Source of the DNA: Candidatus Nitrosotenuis aquarius
Lineage (GTDB): Archaea > Thermoproteota > Nitrososphaeria > Nitrososphaerales > Nitrosopumilaceae
Length of the DNA stretch: 64,000 nucleotides
Direction of reading: 5' to 3'
Assembly (NCBI RefSeq): GCF_002787055.1
Contig: NZ_CP024808.1
Coordinates: 124,001-188,000 of the forward strand
The first letter of the stretch is position 1. Each line of letters opens with the position of its first letter. Below the pieces are notes generated by a model. It saw nothing but the letters and a program-made list of their open reading frames with translations, was not told where the DNA came from and did no database searches. This document shows positions 23,559-31,918 of this stretch, piece after piece. Made by a program: the position numbers and the translations under genes.

Positions 23559-25037
23559 ATGTTTGACTTTTCCGTATCAAAGGCACCAGAATTTCCGGAA
23601 TTTGACTGGCTAAACACAAACTCGGACATTTCATTATCAAAACTAAGGGGGCATGTCGTGGTGCTGGACTTTTGGACGTATTGCTGTATAAACTGCATGC
23701 ATACATTACCAACACTTGCCAAGCTAGAGCATGTATATAGCGACAAGCCGGTTGTGTTCATAGGGGTTCACTCGGGCAAGTTTTCTAGCGAACAAGAGAC
23801 AAAAAACGTCCAATCTGCCATTCTGCGATACGAAATAGAGCACCCTGTCATAGTGGACAGGCAAATGAAGATCTGGCAGAGCTTTGGCGTGCGGGCGTGG
23901 CCTACAATAGTGATACTGGATCCTGCGGGAAATGTGGTGTATCACCAGTCCGGCGAAGGGCAATACGACGTCATCTCTGACACAATTGATGTGTTGTTGC
24001 AAAAATATGAGCAAAAGGGCACTCTGGCAAGAGTGCCACTAGACATCAAGCCATCTAGGCCTGCAAAAAACAACACACCGTCGTTTCCAGGCAAACTATC
24101 CATTTCACAATCAGGCAAAATCGCAATAAGTGATTCTAATCATAATAGAATCATAATAGTTGATGTTTCTGGCAATATCTTGAATGTTATCGGAAGTGGA
24201 AAAGTCGGACTCAAAGACGGCGGTTTTGCAGTTGCAGAGTTTTTCAGGCCGCAAGGCGTTGCGTGGAATGGTGATGTATTGTTTGTTGCAGACACTGAAA
24301 ATCATTCATTGCGTAAAATTGACTTTGCGCAAAACAAAGTACTAACAGTTGCAGGAACTGGCAAGCAGGGACCGTGGCGCTCGCAAGGAGGAAGAGGAAT
24401 CGCGACTGCAATCAGCTCGCCATGGGATGTTGCATGCAAGGACAACCTAGTCTATGTTGCAATGGCAGGAAATCACCAAATTTGGACATATGATATTACA
24501 ACTGAGATGATACTGCCGTTTGCTGGTACCGGCCAGGAAGACATCATAGACGGCCCGGCAAAATCCGCGCAACTGGCACAGCCAAGTGGTCTGTCCATTT
24601 CCGGAAATGTACTGTATTTTGCAGACAGTGAAACATCTGCAATAAGAAAAATCGACCTTGCAACAAACACTGTACAGTCTTTGGTCGGCCATGGATTATT
24701 CGAATTTGGCCACGAAGATGGTCATACTGACTCTGCATTATTTCAACACCCTCTGGGATTGTGTGCAACACCTGAGGCGATATTTGTTGCAGACACGTAC
24801 AATTCCGCAATTCGAGTAATTGATCTAAAAACAAGCCAGGTTTACACGCTTATTGGCAAGACAGAAAAAGAGACAGTCTGCCTTCCAGAGAATCCGTCTT
24901 GCGATATTTTGGCACTATACGAGCCTAGCGACGTAGAACTATACGAAGGAAGACTCTATATTTCTGACACAAACAACCATCTGATCCGCGTCTTTGATCT
25001 AAAGACAAACACGCTATCCACGCTGGAGATAAAATGA
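23559..25037 (+). CDS. Thioredoxin-fold/NHL-repeat protein (NHLRC2-like)
   Basis: A 492-residue two-domain protein. The N-terminal about 155 residues form a thioredoxin/TlpA fold with the redox pair C43-I-N-C46 (DFWTYCCINCMHTLPTLAKLE). Residues about 165-490 form an NHL beta-propeller with repeated FxxPxG...VADxxNxxIRxID motifs. The architecture matches the NHLRC2 family found across domains. No signal peptide is evident, so it is probably cytosolic. Its stop overlaps the ATG of the downstream RAM-domain gene by 4 bases. Confidence 0.9.
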   Translation: MFDFSVSKAPEFPEFDWLNTNSDISLSKLRGHVVVLDFWTYCCINCMHTLPTLAKLEHVYSDKPVVFIGVHSGKFSSEQETKNVQSAILRYEIEHPVIVDRQMKIWQSFGVRAWPTIVILDPAGNVVYHQSGEGQYDVISDTIDVLLQKYEQKGTLARVPLDIKPSRPAKNNTPSFPGKLSISQSGKIAISDSNHNRIIIVDVSGNILNVIGSGKVGLKDGGFAVAEFFRPQGVAWNGDVLFVADTENHSLRKIDFAQNKVLTVAGTGKQGPWRSQGGRGIATAISSPWDVACKDNLVYVAMAGNHQIWTYDITTEMILPFAGTGQEDIIDGPAKSAQLAQPSGLSISGNVLYFADSETSAIRKIDLATNTVQSLVGHGLFEFGHEDGHTDSALFQHPLGLCATPEAIFVADTYNSAIRVIDLKTSQVYTLIGKTEKETVCLPENPSCDILALYEPSDVELYEGRLYISDTNNHLIRVFDLKTNTLSTLEIK

Positions 25038-25264
25038 CCCAGACTGCATATGTGCTGGTTAGCTGCATGATGGGCCAAGAACATTCCATCCTGGAGCAAA
25101 TACGGACAATCCCTCAGGTAAAAACAGCAATAATAACATACGGCGAATACGACATTGTCGCAAAAATAGAGACCAGCACCGCTCAAGAGATGGCAGAAAT
25201 AATTTCTTCACAAATAAGGCAAATCCAAAAAATTCGAAGCACTATAACCTTGCACGTAATCTAG
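25034..25264 (+). CDS. Stand-alone Lrp/AsnC ligand-binding (RAM) domain protein
   Basis: A 76-residue protein consisting only of an AsnC/Lrp effector-binding fold (AYVLVSCMMGQEHSILEQIRTIPQVKTAIITYGEYDIVAKIE, then IRQIQKIRSTITLHVI). No DNA-binding helix-turn-helix is present. Such RAM-only proteins sense small ligands such as amino acids as oligomers. It is translationally coupled to the thioredoxin-NHL gene (ATGA overlap). A paralog lies at 35618-35860. Confidence 0.88.
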   Translation: MTQTAYVLVSCMMGQEHSILEQIRTIPQVKTAIITYGEYDIVAKIETSTAQEMAEIISSQIRQIQKIRSTITLHVI

Positions 25265-25460
25265 CTCGCACATACAAAAATACGCCCGCCCCACAGACTG
25301 CAACTCCGGATAGTATGATTGCGATTCCGTAGTAGATCCAGTCCTTGTTATAGTACATAAACGAGGATTCCGGTCCTACGACACCTCTGCCTTGGTATTG
25401 GAACAATACACCAAAGCAAATCATTATTGCACCGATTATCATGATGATCTTTTTCATCAT
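25242..25460 (-). CDS. Small two-helix membrane protein, 72 aa
   Basis: A 72-residue protein of unknown function with two predicted transmembrane helices (IIMIIGAIMICFGVLFQY and YGIAIILSGVAVCGAGVFLY), an outer loop (GRGVVGPESSFMYYNKDW) and a basic C-terminal RARLRARL tail facing the cytosol. Its last 23 bases overlap the convergent RAM-domain gene. The ATG at 25460 is followed directly by a second ATG. Confidence 0.65.
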   Translation of the reverse strand: MMKKIIMIIGAIMICFGVLFQYQGRGVVGPESSFMYYNKDWIYYGIAIILSGVAVCGAGVFLYVRARLRARL

Positions 25461-25484
25461 GTCTTGGCAGATGTTGTATCTGTT

Positions 25485-25531
25485 AAATGCTTGTAGGCCT
25501 GATAATCATTAAATTAGTTTTAATAGCATTT
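25485..25531. repeat. Inverted repeat flanking a divergent TATA region
   Basis: AAATGCT (25485-25491) and AGCATTT (25525-25531) are perfect complements that enclose an AT-rich stretch with TTTTAATA about 27 bases before the ATG at 25549. It could be an operator shared by the divergent genes. Confidence 0.35.
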
Positions 25532-25548
25532 GGTGTTTCACAAAAAGT

Positions 25549-26010
25549 ATGAAGTACGCAGTAATTATTGCGGTTGTATTTGCAGTAGGCTTGCTCTTTG
25601 TTGGGGCAAACCTTTCCGCAGATGCAGCAAAATCCAGTGGAACAAAAAACCAGCAGTTTGGAAAAGGCTCACAAATCCAAGTATGTGGTACACATTTCTG
25701 CGCATCCGATCCTTCGCTGAAAAAGCATGTCGACCATGAGAAAAACAAGCCGACCCAAGACGACCTACGAGCGCTATTTAACAGAATGGACAAAATCCAC
25801 AAACAGCACCAAGATCAGCTCTTGGACAAGTGGAGACTGATGACAAACGCAGAGCGCGTCCAATTCATAAAACAAATGAACGAGATGATGACAAAGATGG
25901 AGTCAATTGATATGGCTACTCACATGGAGCAGATGCTTGTGGACCAGCACGATGCATCCCACACAAAGATGAAGGACCAAGTCCACAAAAAGACAAAAAC
26001 AGGCAAATAA
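25549..26010 (+). CDS. Secreted small His/Met-rich helical protein
   Basis: A 153-residue exported protein. A signal peptide (MKYAVIIAVVFAVGLLFVGANLSADA, about 1-26) is followed by a short Cys pair (VCGTHFCAS, about 45-53) and then a long helical region rich in His, Met, Lys and Gln (KIHKQHQDQLLDKWRLM, QMNEMMTKMESIDMATHMEQMLVDQHDASHTKM). The composition suggests metal binding outside the cell, for example copper, but I recognise no family. It has its own ATG behind a TATA-like TTTTAATA. Confidence 0.65.
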   Translation: MKYAVIIAVVFAVGLLFVGANLSADAAKSSGTKNQQFGKGSQIQVCGTHFCASDPSLKKHVDHEKNKPTQDDLRALFNRMDKIHKQHQDQLLDKWRLMTNAERVQFIKQMNEMMTKMESIDMATHMEQMLVDQHDASHTKMKDQVHKKTKTGK

Positions 26011-26103
26011 GCCTAGCCTTCTTTTTTTAATACACTAAAGTTGATAACAAGACCAAATGATTTTCCGTCATTTTCTTTAATCTGGTTTTGTCGAGGCTCA
26101 AAA

Positions 26104-26793
26104 ATGTACAATTGGAGCGCAGACGCATACGGCGAGCGACGCTTTTCATTTGTTAATCTCATTGTCTTTGCCTCGGCTGCATCAATTGCAATTTTATTGT
26201 TCTTGGTGTTTGCGCCGCAGATTCGCGAGCTGACACAAAGTATTCCATATCTAATAGAACTAGCATATTTTCCGACAATCTTTGTCGGGTTTTTGTTTGG
26301 ACTAAAGCTGACCGAGCGCGCAATCAGTCCTGCAGAAACGCGCAGCCCAATCAAGCGAGGAATAATCAAGATTTTGCTGTTCTTCTTTATTATAGGAGGG
26401 CTATTCAGCTCCGTAAGTTTTGCACTAAACGGCGGAATTCACCTGCCAGAAAAATCGGTACTAGAGATGGGCCTAGCAGACTGGGTTACGCAGTTTAGCT
26501 CTCATAATGGCGGCCTGACATTTCTTATTGTTACTAGCATTTCACTCATGGCAGTTGCCACAAAAAGAATCATAGGACTGCAGGGAATAGCAAACAGCAT
26601 TTCGACGTTTTTTGGCACATTCATATTTTTTTCCATGGTTGCGTTGAGCCTATCGCATACAGAGCCTTCGGCGTCCCAGGTATACCTGTACACGTTTTAC
26701 CATGCGGGAATAATTGGGGGGGCTCTATACAAAATGAACAAGCTCACATCAAACATGAACATGTGGGAAGACTTTGCTAATGGGTATAGGTAA
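26104..26793 (+). CDS. Polytopic membrane protein, 229 aa
   Basis: An uncharacterised membrane protein with about six transmembrane helices, for example FVNLIVFASAASIAILLFLVF, LIELAYFPTIFVGFLFGLKL, IIKILLFFFIIGGLFSSVSF and FFGTFIFFSMVALSLSHT. The frame is open up to a TTG at 26041. I place the start at the ATG at 26104 because the added residues are unlike a membrane protein N-terminus and a TATA-like CTTTAATC lies 25-30 bases upstream. It converges on the small membrane gene at 26794 with no gap. Confidence 0.65.
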   Translation: MYNWSADAYGERRFSFVNLIVFASAASIAILLFLVFAPQIRELTQSIPYLIELAYFPTIFVGFLFGLKLTERAISPAETRSPIKRGIIKILLFFFIIGGLFSSVSFALNGGIHLPEKSVLEMGLADWVTQFSSHNGGLTFLIVTSISLMAVATKRIIGLQGIANSISTFFGTFIFFSMVALSLSHTEPSASQVYLYTFYHAGIIGGALYKMNKLTSNMNMWEDFANGYR

Positions 26794-27063
26794 CTAGGGA
26801 TTAGTTGATACGTCCATTGACTCGTCAAGATTGAGCGAGAGATTACGCCCCTCTGCGACTTTTTGCTCTTCTTGCTTTAGCTTCATCTCCTCTAGGAATT
26901 GCTTGTATTCGTGCTGTTTTTCCTTGCTTACTCTGTCAGAGTATAACACGTCGTCTCCTATTGCTAGGTACAGCAAGGCAATCACCACTAGTGAGGCAGC
27001 AACCAAAATCATGGAATAGCCTACTGTTCGATAATTATGTGGGTTTTTTTCCTTGCTTTCCAT
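26794..27063 (-). CDS. Single-pass membrane protein with coiled-coil tail, 89 aa
   Basis: An 89-residue protein with one transmembrane helix (TVGYSMILVAASLVVIALLYLAI, about 13-35), followed by a charged coiled coil (SKEKQHEYKQFLEEMKLKQEEQKVAEG) and a short acidic tail. No family is recognised. It starts at ATG (27063) and diverges from the gene at 27294 across a 230-base region that contains the structured-RNA candidate. Confidence 0.6.
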   Translation of the reverse strand: MESKEKNPHNYRTVGYSMILVAASLVVIALLYLAIGDDVLYSDRVSKEKQHEYKQFLEEMKLKQEEQKVAEGRNLSLNLDESMDVSTNP

Positions 27064-27125
27064 TGTACTGCCTTGATTTTGGGGATGATTTATCCCTTTT
27101 TAGTTTTTTTGCGCATTTTTGATCC

Positions 27126-27139
27126 CACCTGATCAGGTG
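27126..27139. repeat. 14-bp perfect palindrome
   Basis: CACCTGATCAGGTG is a perfect palindrome in the divergent gap between 27063 and 27294, about 60 bases upstream of the start at 27063. It could be an operator for a dimeric regulator. Confidence 0.4.
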
Positions 27140-27194
27140 CGCATCGAATTGAACACACAGATCCTTATGGGCTGGTATTGTTCTACTATAATTC

Positions 27195-27254
27195 CTGAAG
27201 GTCTTGCGGCGCCTCTCCGGAGGTTCTTGTCCCGCATCATCCTTCAGCTTTTTT
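27195..27254 (+). ncRNA. Candidate structured RNA with UNCG-type tetraloop and U-tract
   Basis: Three nested helices can form: CTGAAGG/CCTTCAG (27195-27201 with 27241-27247), TGCGG/CCGCA (27205-27209 with 27232-27236), and CCTC/GAGG closed by the tetraloop TCCG (27212-27223). Six T residues follow at 27249-27254. The stretch is much richer in G and C than its surroundings. It lies between divergent genes, so it cannot be a simple terminator of an upstream plus-strand gene. It could be an independent sRNA or a leader of the gene at 27294. Confidence 0.45.
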
Positions 27255-27293
27255 CGCAAAAGGCACAAAACCGGCCTAGTACAATCCAAAACA

Positions 27294-27632
27294 ATGGCAA
27301 TTCAGATCCTAAACTATGAGTTTTTGGGGCCGATTCGGCTATCAGAGTGGGGGCCGCCAATGGAAGAGGTCCTGTACCTGATTTTGTCAAAAAGCAAAGA
27401 AGCATTTCAGATTATCTATGTGGGCGAGTCTGGCAAAACAGACGATGCGGGATTTTTTACCAAACATGACAAGTTCAAGTGCTGGCTCTCGCATGCATCA
27501 GAGCAAAACCTGCATCTGTGCATTTACCCAATGTGGGGCTCTGAGCAAGAGCAGCGGCAAAGGATTGTGCGCAAAATCGCAGAAAAATACACCCCACCAT
27601 GCAACTCAGATAACACAAATATCGAACAATAA
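27294..27632 (+). CDS. Hypothetical protein with GIY-YIG-like pattern, 112 aa
   Basis: A 112-residue soluble protein. The spacing of EVLYLILSKS...QIIYVGESGKT (about 19-43) loosely resembles the GIY-YIG nuclease core, with a later helix EQRQRIVRKIAEKY. Key catalytic Arg/Glu positions cannot be confirmed by eye, so the resemblance is weak. I start it at the ATG at 27294; the frame is open further upstream but through the structured-RNA segment. It is followed by a zinc-ribbon microprotein 12 bases downstream. Confidence 0.55.
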   Translation: MAIQILNYEFLGPIRLSEWGPPMEEVLYLILSKSKEAFQIIYVGESGKTDDAGFFTKHDKFKCWLSHASEQNLHLCIYPMWGSEQEQRQRIVRKIAEKYTPPCNSDNTNIEQ

Positions 27633-27644
27633 TATCATTATACC

Positions 27645-27752
27645 ATGAACTGTCCTTGCTGTGGTGGTATGATGGAAAAAACTCAAGACCTAGGGTCTAG
27701 TGTCTTGATGAAATGTAAGGAATGCGGCTTGTCTGATACTGTGTTAAAGTGA
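27645..27752 (+). CDS. Zinc-ribbon microprotein, 35 aa
   Basis: A 35-residue frame, ATG to TGA, with two knuckles: NCPCCGGMM at the start and KCKECGLSD near the end, which together can form a complete four-Cys zinc ribbon. The length and cysteine spacing make a chance ORF unlikely. It follows the gene at 27294 by 12 bases and overlaps the convergent gene at 27744 by 9 bases. Its function is unknown; a nucleic-acid or protein-binding role would be usual for such ribbons. Confidence 0.6.
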   Translation: MNCPCCGGMMEKTQDLGSSVLMKCKECGLSDTVLK

Positions 27753-27980
27753 GTCTGTCTTGTTTTTGACTTCGAATATCTGCAATGTGAGCAGGTCTAG
27801 TGCTTTTTTTAGGTGATCAAACTCGTTAATTGAATGAATCTGGCCTTCGACTAGTCTGCGCAAAACCTTGATTGTTCCCTTTTGGAACTCGTCATGAGCA
27901 ATGATCTCAAGCGCATTTAGCTTTGATAGCATGGCATCGAGCTCTTTTTTGATGTCATCTGGAGACTGGTGGTTTCCCAT
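27744..27980 (-). CDS. Small helical hypothetical protein, 78 aa
   Basis: A charged, helix-rich protein (SPDDIKKELDAMLSKLNALEIIAHDEFQKGTIKVLRRLVEGQIHSINEFDHLKKALDLLTLQIFEVK) with likely coiled-coil pairing and no known motif. I start it at the ATG encoding MGNHQSPDD (27980); a longer version from 28013 adds a hydrophobic stretch that overlaps the upstream gene's stop. It is probably cotranscribed with the Cys-rich microprotein at 28010-28159. Confidence 0.6.
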   Translation of the reverse strand: MGNHQSPDDIKKELDAMLSKLNALEIIAHDEFQKGTIKVLRRLVEGQIHSINEFDHLKKALDLLTLQIFEVKNKTDSL

Positions 27981-28009
27981 GATGCATTTTATGATAATTC
28001 CAATATGAA

Positions 28010-28159
28010 TCACATGAGCTCTTCATCTAGCTTTTCGATGGACTCTACAAATTGCCTGCAAGAACATCCGGGTATGGCGCACTTGCCTAGCTTTAGGAAT
28101 GAATCGTTTTTTGATTCTTCGTGGATTTGCCTTACATGATGGCAGCGCTTGCAGTTCAC
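28010..28159 (-). CDS. Cys-rich microprotein, 49 aa
   Basis: A 49-residue frame that starts at GTG (28159) about 25 bases downstream of the TATA-like TTAAATAA (near 28183-28190, minus strand). Its sequence starts VNCKRCHH, contains CAIPGCSC about 30 residues in, and ends in the helix FVESIEKLDEELM. The five cysteines and two histidines could bind zinc. The promoter position and Cys pairs support a real gene. Its function is unknown. Confidence 0.55.
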   Translation of the reverse strand: MNCKRCHHVRQIHEESKNDSFLKLGKCAIPGCSCRQFVESIEKLDEELM

Positions 28160-28184
28160 AAAAACGATTTTGGTTTTGGTTTAT

Positions 28185-29207
28185 TTAAGGCGTAAGAACT
28201 GCACGTGCCTCTATTCTGGAATATTTGAGATCCTCTAGGACGGAATTTGCCTGTTCCAGCGGAAATGACTTGAAGATTATTTTCATGTCGTTTTGTTTTG
28301 CCAATCTTACTACATCTACCATGTCTGATCTAGAGCCAATCAGAGTCCCGCGCAAAGTTTTTTCCGTAAATACGTCAAAGTTTGGAATGCTTGCCAGTAC
28401 TCCAAGTACTATGGTTCCGCCCTTTTTGACTGAATTGATTGCCAAGTCCACTATTTTTTCTGATGGCGCAAAGACAATTGCTGAATCAAGCAGCCCTTCT
28501 TCTTTTTTTAGTGTGGAGAGAAACTCGTTTTGCTCTGTAAACTGGATTACATTGTCTGCTCCAACTTTTTTTGCCACATCAAGGTGAGCCTTGTTTCGCG
28601 CAACGCCTACTACGCGCATTCCTTCCAGTTTTGCAAACTCCACTGTTAGGTGGCCCACTCCGCCGACGCCAAAAATGCCGACTGTTTTTTGTCTTGTAGG
28701 CTCGGATGCTTTGACTGCCTTGTATGCGGTAATTCCGGCACAAAAAAGAGGTGCGGCATATTCGGATTTCATGGAATCTGGAATCGGCGTTGCAAAGTCT
28801 TCTGATACTGTGATGTATTCTGCATACCCACCAAGCATCGTCTCGCCTGTGATCTCTGCCTGGTCACAGAGGTGTTCTTTTCCGGTTTTGCAGTAATCGC
28901 AATGCATGCAAGAGCCGTGTAGTGGGGATATTCCTATTCGCTGGCCAACTTTGAGGTTTTTTACACTGGGTCCTATCTGAGTTATGGTTCCAACAATTTC
29001 ATGCCCTGGAATGGTTGGCAACGCTGGAGGAATTCCGTACTTTTGCCAGTCTCCCTCTATTCCGTGGAGCTGTGATCTGCAAACCCCGCAAGCCTCTATT
29101 CTGACTAGTACATCGTTGTTCTTTTTTATTTTATGAGTTTCAATCTCTCGCAGTTGTAATGGCTTGCCCTCAATCGGCCCAAGTCTTTCTAGCACCATTG
29201 CGCGCAT
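28185..29207 (-). CDS. Zinc-dependent alcohol dehydrogenase (MDR family)
   Basis: A 340-residue medium-chain dehydrogenase. The catalytic zinc site CGVCRSQLHG...GHE and the structural zinc lobe CMHCDYCKTGKEHLC are complete, and the NAD(P) motif GIFGVGGVGH follows. The longer frame from 29339 adds 44 residues that run through the divergent gene's promoter and do not belong to the family, so I start at the ATG of MRAMVLERLG (29207). The substrate is unknown; the layout resembles class-III-like propanol-preferring dehydrogenases. Confidence 0.9.
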   Translation of the reverse strand: MRAMVLERLGPIEGKPLQLREIETHKIKKNNDVLVRIEACGVCRSQLHGIEGDWQKYGIPPALPTIPGHEIVGTITQIGPSVKNLKVGQRIGISPLHGSCMHCDYCKTGKEHLCDQAEITGETMLGGYAEYITVSEDFATPIPDSMKSEYAAPLFCAGITAYKAVKASEPTRQKTVGIFGVGGVGHLTVEFAKLEGMRVVGVARNKAHLDVAKKVGADNVIQFTEQNEFLSTLKKEEGLLDSAIVFAPSEKIVDLAINSVKKGGTIVLGVLASIPNFDVFTEKTLRGTLIGSRSDMVDVVRLAKQNDMKIIFKSFPLEQANSVLEDLKYSRIEARAVLTP

Positions 29208-29281
29208 TATTCTGTAAGATAATGCCAAGCTATTTCTTGGTTTAGATAAAAAATTAAACTCTGGGCGTTGCATTGTGGTAT

Positions 29282-29506
29282 ATGGCTGACATTGCGCCAG
29301 ACGACAAAAGGCGAATAGAACTATTGGAAGTCGTTTCAAAGAAGGGACTCAAGACGCTGTCTTTGGAGGACCTAAAGGAGCTGATCATCTTGGTGGAGAA
29401 AAAGGACTATTCTCACAACAAAAAGGCTCAAAAATCCAAAATGAAGCTGCTGGCGCAAATCAATGCGCGTGTATATGACATTGAAGAAAAGACTTGGTTT
29501 AGATAA
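29282..29506 (+). CDS. Conserved small helical protein, 74 aa
   Basis: A 74-residue basic, helical protein ([67 protein letters not shown]). No membrane segment or catalytic motif is present. The ATG at 29282 is preferred over the upstream in-frame TTG because the AT-rich element ATTAAACT lies about 28 bases upstream. It is followed 32 bases later by the YyaL-like gene on the same strand. Confidence 0.62.
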   Translation: MADIAPDDKRRIELLEVVSKKGLKTLSLEDLKELIILVEKKDYSHNKKAQKSKMKLLAQINARVYDIEEKTWFR

Positions 29507-29538
29507 AAAATACAAATACTAAAACGAATCACGCAAGT

Positions 29539-31572
29539 TTGTTGGCAGAAAATAAACTCGTACATGAGACCAGTCCGTACCTTTTACAACATGCACACAA
29601 TCCGGTAAACTGGTATCCGTGGGGAAAAGAGGCGCTAGAAAAAGCAGTAAATGAAAACAAGCCGATTTTCCTCTCAGTTGGGTACAGCTCGTGCCACTGG
29701 TGTCATGTGATGGAGCACGAGTCATTTGAAAACGAAGAGATTGCCAAAATAATGAATGAGAATTTTGTCTCAATCAAGGTAGACCGAGAGGAGCGACCTG
29801 ACTTGGACGACATTTACCAGAAGGTGTGCCAGATGGCAACAGGACAAGGAGGCTGGCCGCTAAGCGTGTTTTTGACGCCGGACCAAAAGCCGTTCTATGT
29901 GGGTACGTATTTTCCAATTCTGGATAATTATGGCAGGCCTGGCTTTGGGAGCATACTGCTTCAGCTGGCACAAGCCTGGAAGGAAAAGCCAAATGACGTA
30001 AAAAAAGCATCCGAGAATTTTATGCAAAACCTTCGCGGCGCAGAAATGGTAACAACTCCTGCAACACTAGACAAAGCAATCCTGGATGAAGCCGCAATGA
30101 ATCTGTTTCAAATTGCCGACAACACATATGGTGGATTTGGCCAGGCACCAAAATTTCCAAACGCCGCAAATCTTTCCTTTTTGCTGCGATACGGAAAAAT
30201 CTCCAAGATATCAAAGTTCTCGGAATTTGTATTCAAGACACTAAACAAGATGGGAAAAGGAGGAATCTTTGATCAGATTGGTGGTGGATTTCACCGCTAT
30301 TCAACGGATGCACGCTGGCTTGTCCCTCACTTTGAAAAGATGCTATATGATAATGCATTATTACCAATAGTGTATGCCGAGGCGTACCAGCTGAGCAGGG
30401 ACTCGTTCTATCTAGATGTAATTAACAAAACTCTGGGGTTTGTCTTGCGCGAGATGACCTCACCAGAAGGAGGGTTCTATTCCGCACTGGATGCCGACTC
30501 TGAGGGCGAAGAAGGCAAATTCTATGTCTGGAGCAAAAAAGAAGTGAGCCAAATCTTGGGAAAAGACGCCGATGTGTTTTGTCTGTACTATGACGTCACC
30601 GATGGCGGCAACTTTGAGGGCCACACCATACTGAATAATTCAATTGCCACATCTGCAGTTGCATTCCATACTGGAATCACCGAGGATGCAGTAAGGTCAA
30701 TAATAGCAGAATCATCAAAAAAACTCCTAGACGTACGCTCAAAGCGCATCAGGCCAGGCCTTGATGACAAAATAATCACTTCATGGAATGCATTGATGGT
30801 CTCTGCATTTGCCAAGGGGTACAGGGTAACTGACAATCTAGCATACCTGCAGGCGGCAGAAAACTGCGTGACATTCATTGAGAAAAACCTCCTAGCTGGA
30901 GATTCTCTTCTGAGAACGTACAAAAACGGCAAGGCAAAGTTATCTGCATACCTTGAAGACTATGCGTATCTTGTCAATGCACTAGTTGATCTCTTTGAGG
31001 TAAACCCAGATGCAAAATATTTGGCGCTGGCAGAAAAACTTGCGAAGTATATGGTTGAGCATTTCTGGGATGAGAAAAATTCTAACTTTTACTTTACTGC
31101 GGACAATCATGAATCACTCATCATACGCCCAAAGAACAACTATGATCTGTCGATGCCGTCTGGCAACTCTGTTACCGCAAACGCATTGCTAAAACTATAC
31201 CATTTGACGCAGAACAAAAAATTCCATGAAATATCTGTCAAAACAATGGAAGCATTTGCAATAATGGCCGCAGAAAATCCGTTTGGGTTTGGGTATTTGC
31301 TAAATACGATTTATCTACATCTGCAAAACCCAACTGAAATAACACTGCTAAACCCACAAAACAAAACCATCTATGACGATCTAACAAAACGATTCCTACC
31401 AGAATCCATTCTAGTCACGATACAAAGCCAAGCCCAGATACAAGCACTGGAAAAATACCAGTACTTTGCTGGCAAGGAATTTGAAGATGAAACAACGGTG
31501 TTTGTGTGCAAAAACTTTAGCTGCTCTCTGCCACTAAAGACCATATCTGAAATAGTAAAGTTACTTTCTTAG
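29539..31572 (+). CDS. Thioredoxin-domain (DUF255/YyaL, spermatogenesis-associated 20-like) protein
   Basis: A 677-residue protein. The N-terminal domain (about 1-165) is the DUF255 thioredoxin-like fold with the redox motif C52-H-W-C55 ([14 protein letters not shown]). The rest is an (alpha/alpha)6 barrel resembling N-acylglucosamine epimerase ([25 protein letters not shown] and similar). The family is very widespread but its reaction is unknown. It starts at one of two adjacent TTG codons. Its 3' end overlaps the convergent gene by 12 bases. Confidence 0.92.
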   Translation: MLAENKLVHETSPYLLQHAHNPVNWYPWGKEALEKAVNENKPIFLSVGYSSCHWCHVMEHESFENEEIAKIMNENFVSIKVDREERPDLDDIYQKVCQMATGQGGWPLSVFLTPDQKPFYVGTYFPILDNYGRPGFGSILLQLAQAWKEKPNDVKKASENFMQNLRGAEMVTTPATLDKAILDEAAMNLFQIADNTYGGFGQAPKFPNAANLSFLLRYGKISKISKFSEFVFKTLNKMGKGGIFDQIGGGFHRYSTDARWLVPHFEKMLYDNALLPIVYAEAYQLSRDSFYLDVINKTLGFVLREMTSPEGGFYSALDADSEGEEGKFYVWSKKEVSQILGKDADVFCLYYDVTDGGNFEGHTILNNSIATSAVAFHTGITEDAVRSIIAESSKKLLDVRSKRIRPGLDDKIITSWNALMVSAFAKGYRVTDNLAYLQAAENCVTFIEKNLLAGDSLLRTYKNGKAKLSAYLEDYAYLVNALVDLFEVNPDAKYLALAEKLAKYMVEHFWDEKNSNFYFTADNHESLIIRPKNNYDLSMPSGNSVTANALLKLYHLTQNKKFHEISVKTMEAFAIMAAENPFGFGYLLNTIYLHLQNPTEITLLNPQNKTIYDDLTKRFLPESILVTIQSQAQIQALEKYQYFAGKEFEDETTVFVCKNFSCSLPLKTISEIVKLLS

Positions 31573-31878
31573 AGTTATTTCTAGGACATCGCCTACTTGG
31601 GGCCGTCCGAGTCTTTCATAGCGGACCTTTGGCATCGTAATGGATATGGTGGTCTGATCATACGTCTTTATCTTGACTGTGGGCTGTGCCCCCAAAATGG
31701 CCTCTAGCAGTGGCTGCACTTGCTCTTTTAGTTCCGGGTCTAGCTTTTTTGCAACGGAATCTAGAATCATCTGCTTTTGCGAGATTGGCTCAGTTTGCAC
31801 GTCTTCTGCAAGAGAAATCTGCACTATTGTCCCATTGTCGACTATTTGGTGGATGCGGTATTTTGTAATGTCTGCCAA
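31561..31878 (-). CDS. Hypothetical protein, 105 aa
   Basis: A soluble 105-residue protein of unknown function. It has two beta-like segments ([20 protein letters not shown] and [39 protein letters not shown]) around a helical middle ([27 protein letters not shown]). The GDVLEI ending is reminiscent of small beta-barrel proteins but no family is certain. It starts at ATG and overlaps the YyaL gene end on the opposite strand. Confidence 0.6.
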   Translation of the reverse strand: MADITKYRIHQIVDNGTIVQISLAEDVQTEPISQKQMILDSVAKKLDPELKEQVQPLLEAILGAQPTVKIKTYDQTTISITMPKVRYERLGRPQVGDVLEITLRK

Positions 31879-31918
31879 TGCTGGTTATTTTTTGTAATGG
31901 GATTTAATCCATTCTGGA

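Noticed and set aside
27035-27289. Minus-strand basic frame of 84 codons in the 27-kb gap
   Set aside because: It runs through the structured-RNA segment and into another gene's coding region with no TATA box or recognisable protein features.
29208-29339. 44-residue N-terminal extension of the alcohol dehydrogenase
   Set aside because: The extension crosses the promoter of the divergent gene at 29282 and has no family counterpart.
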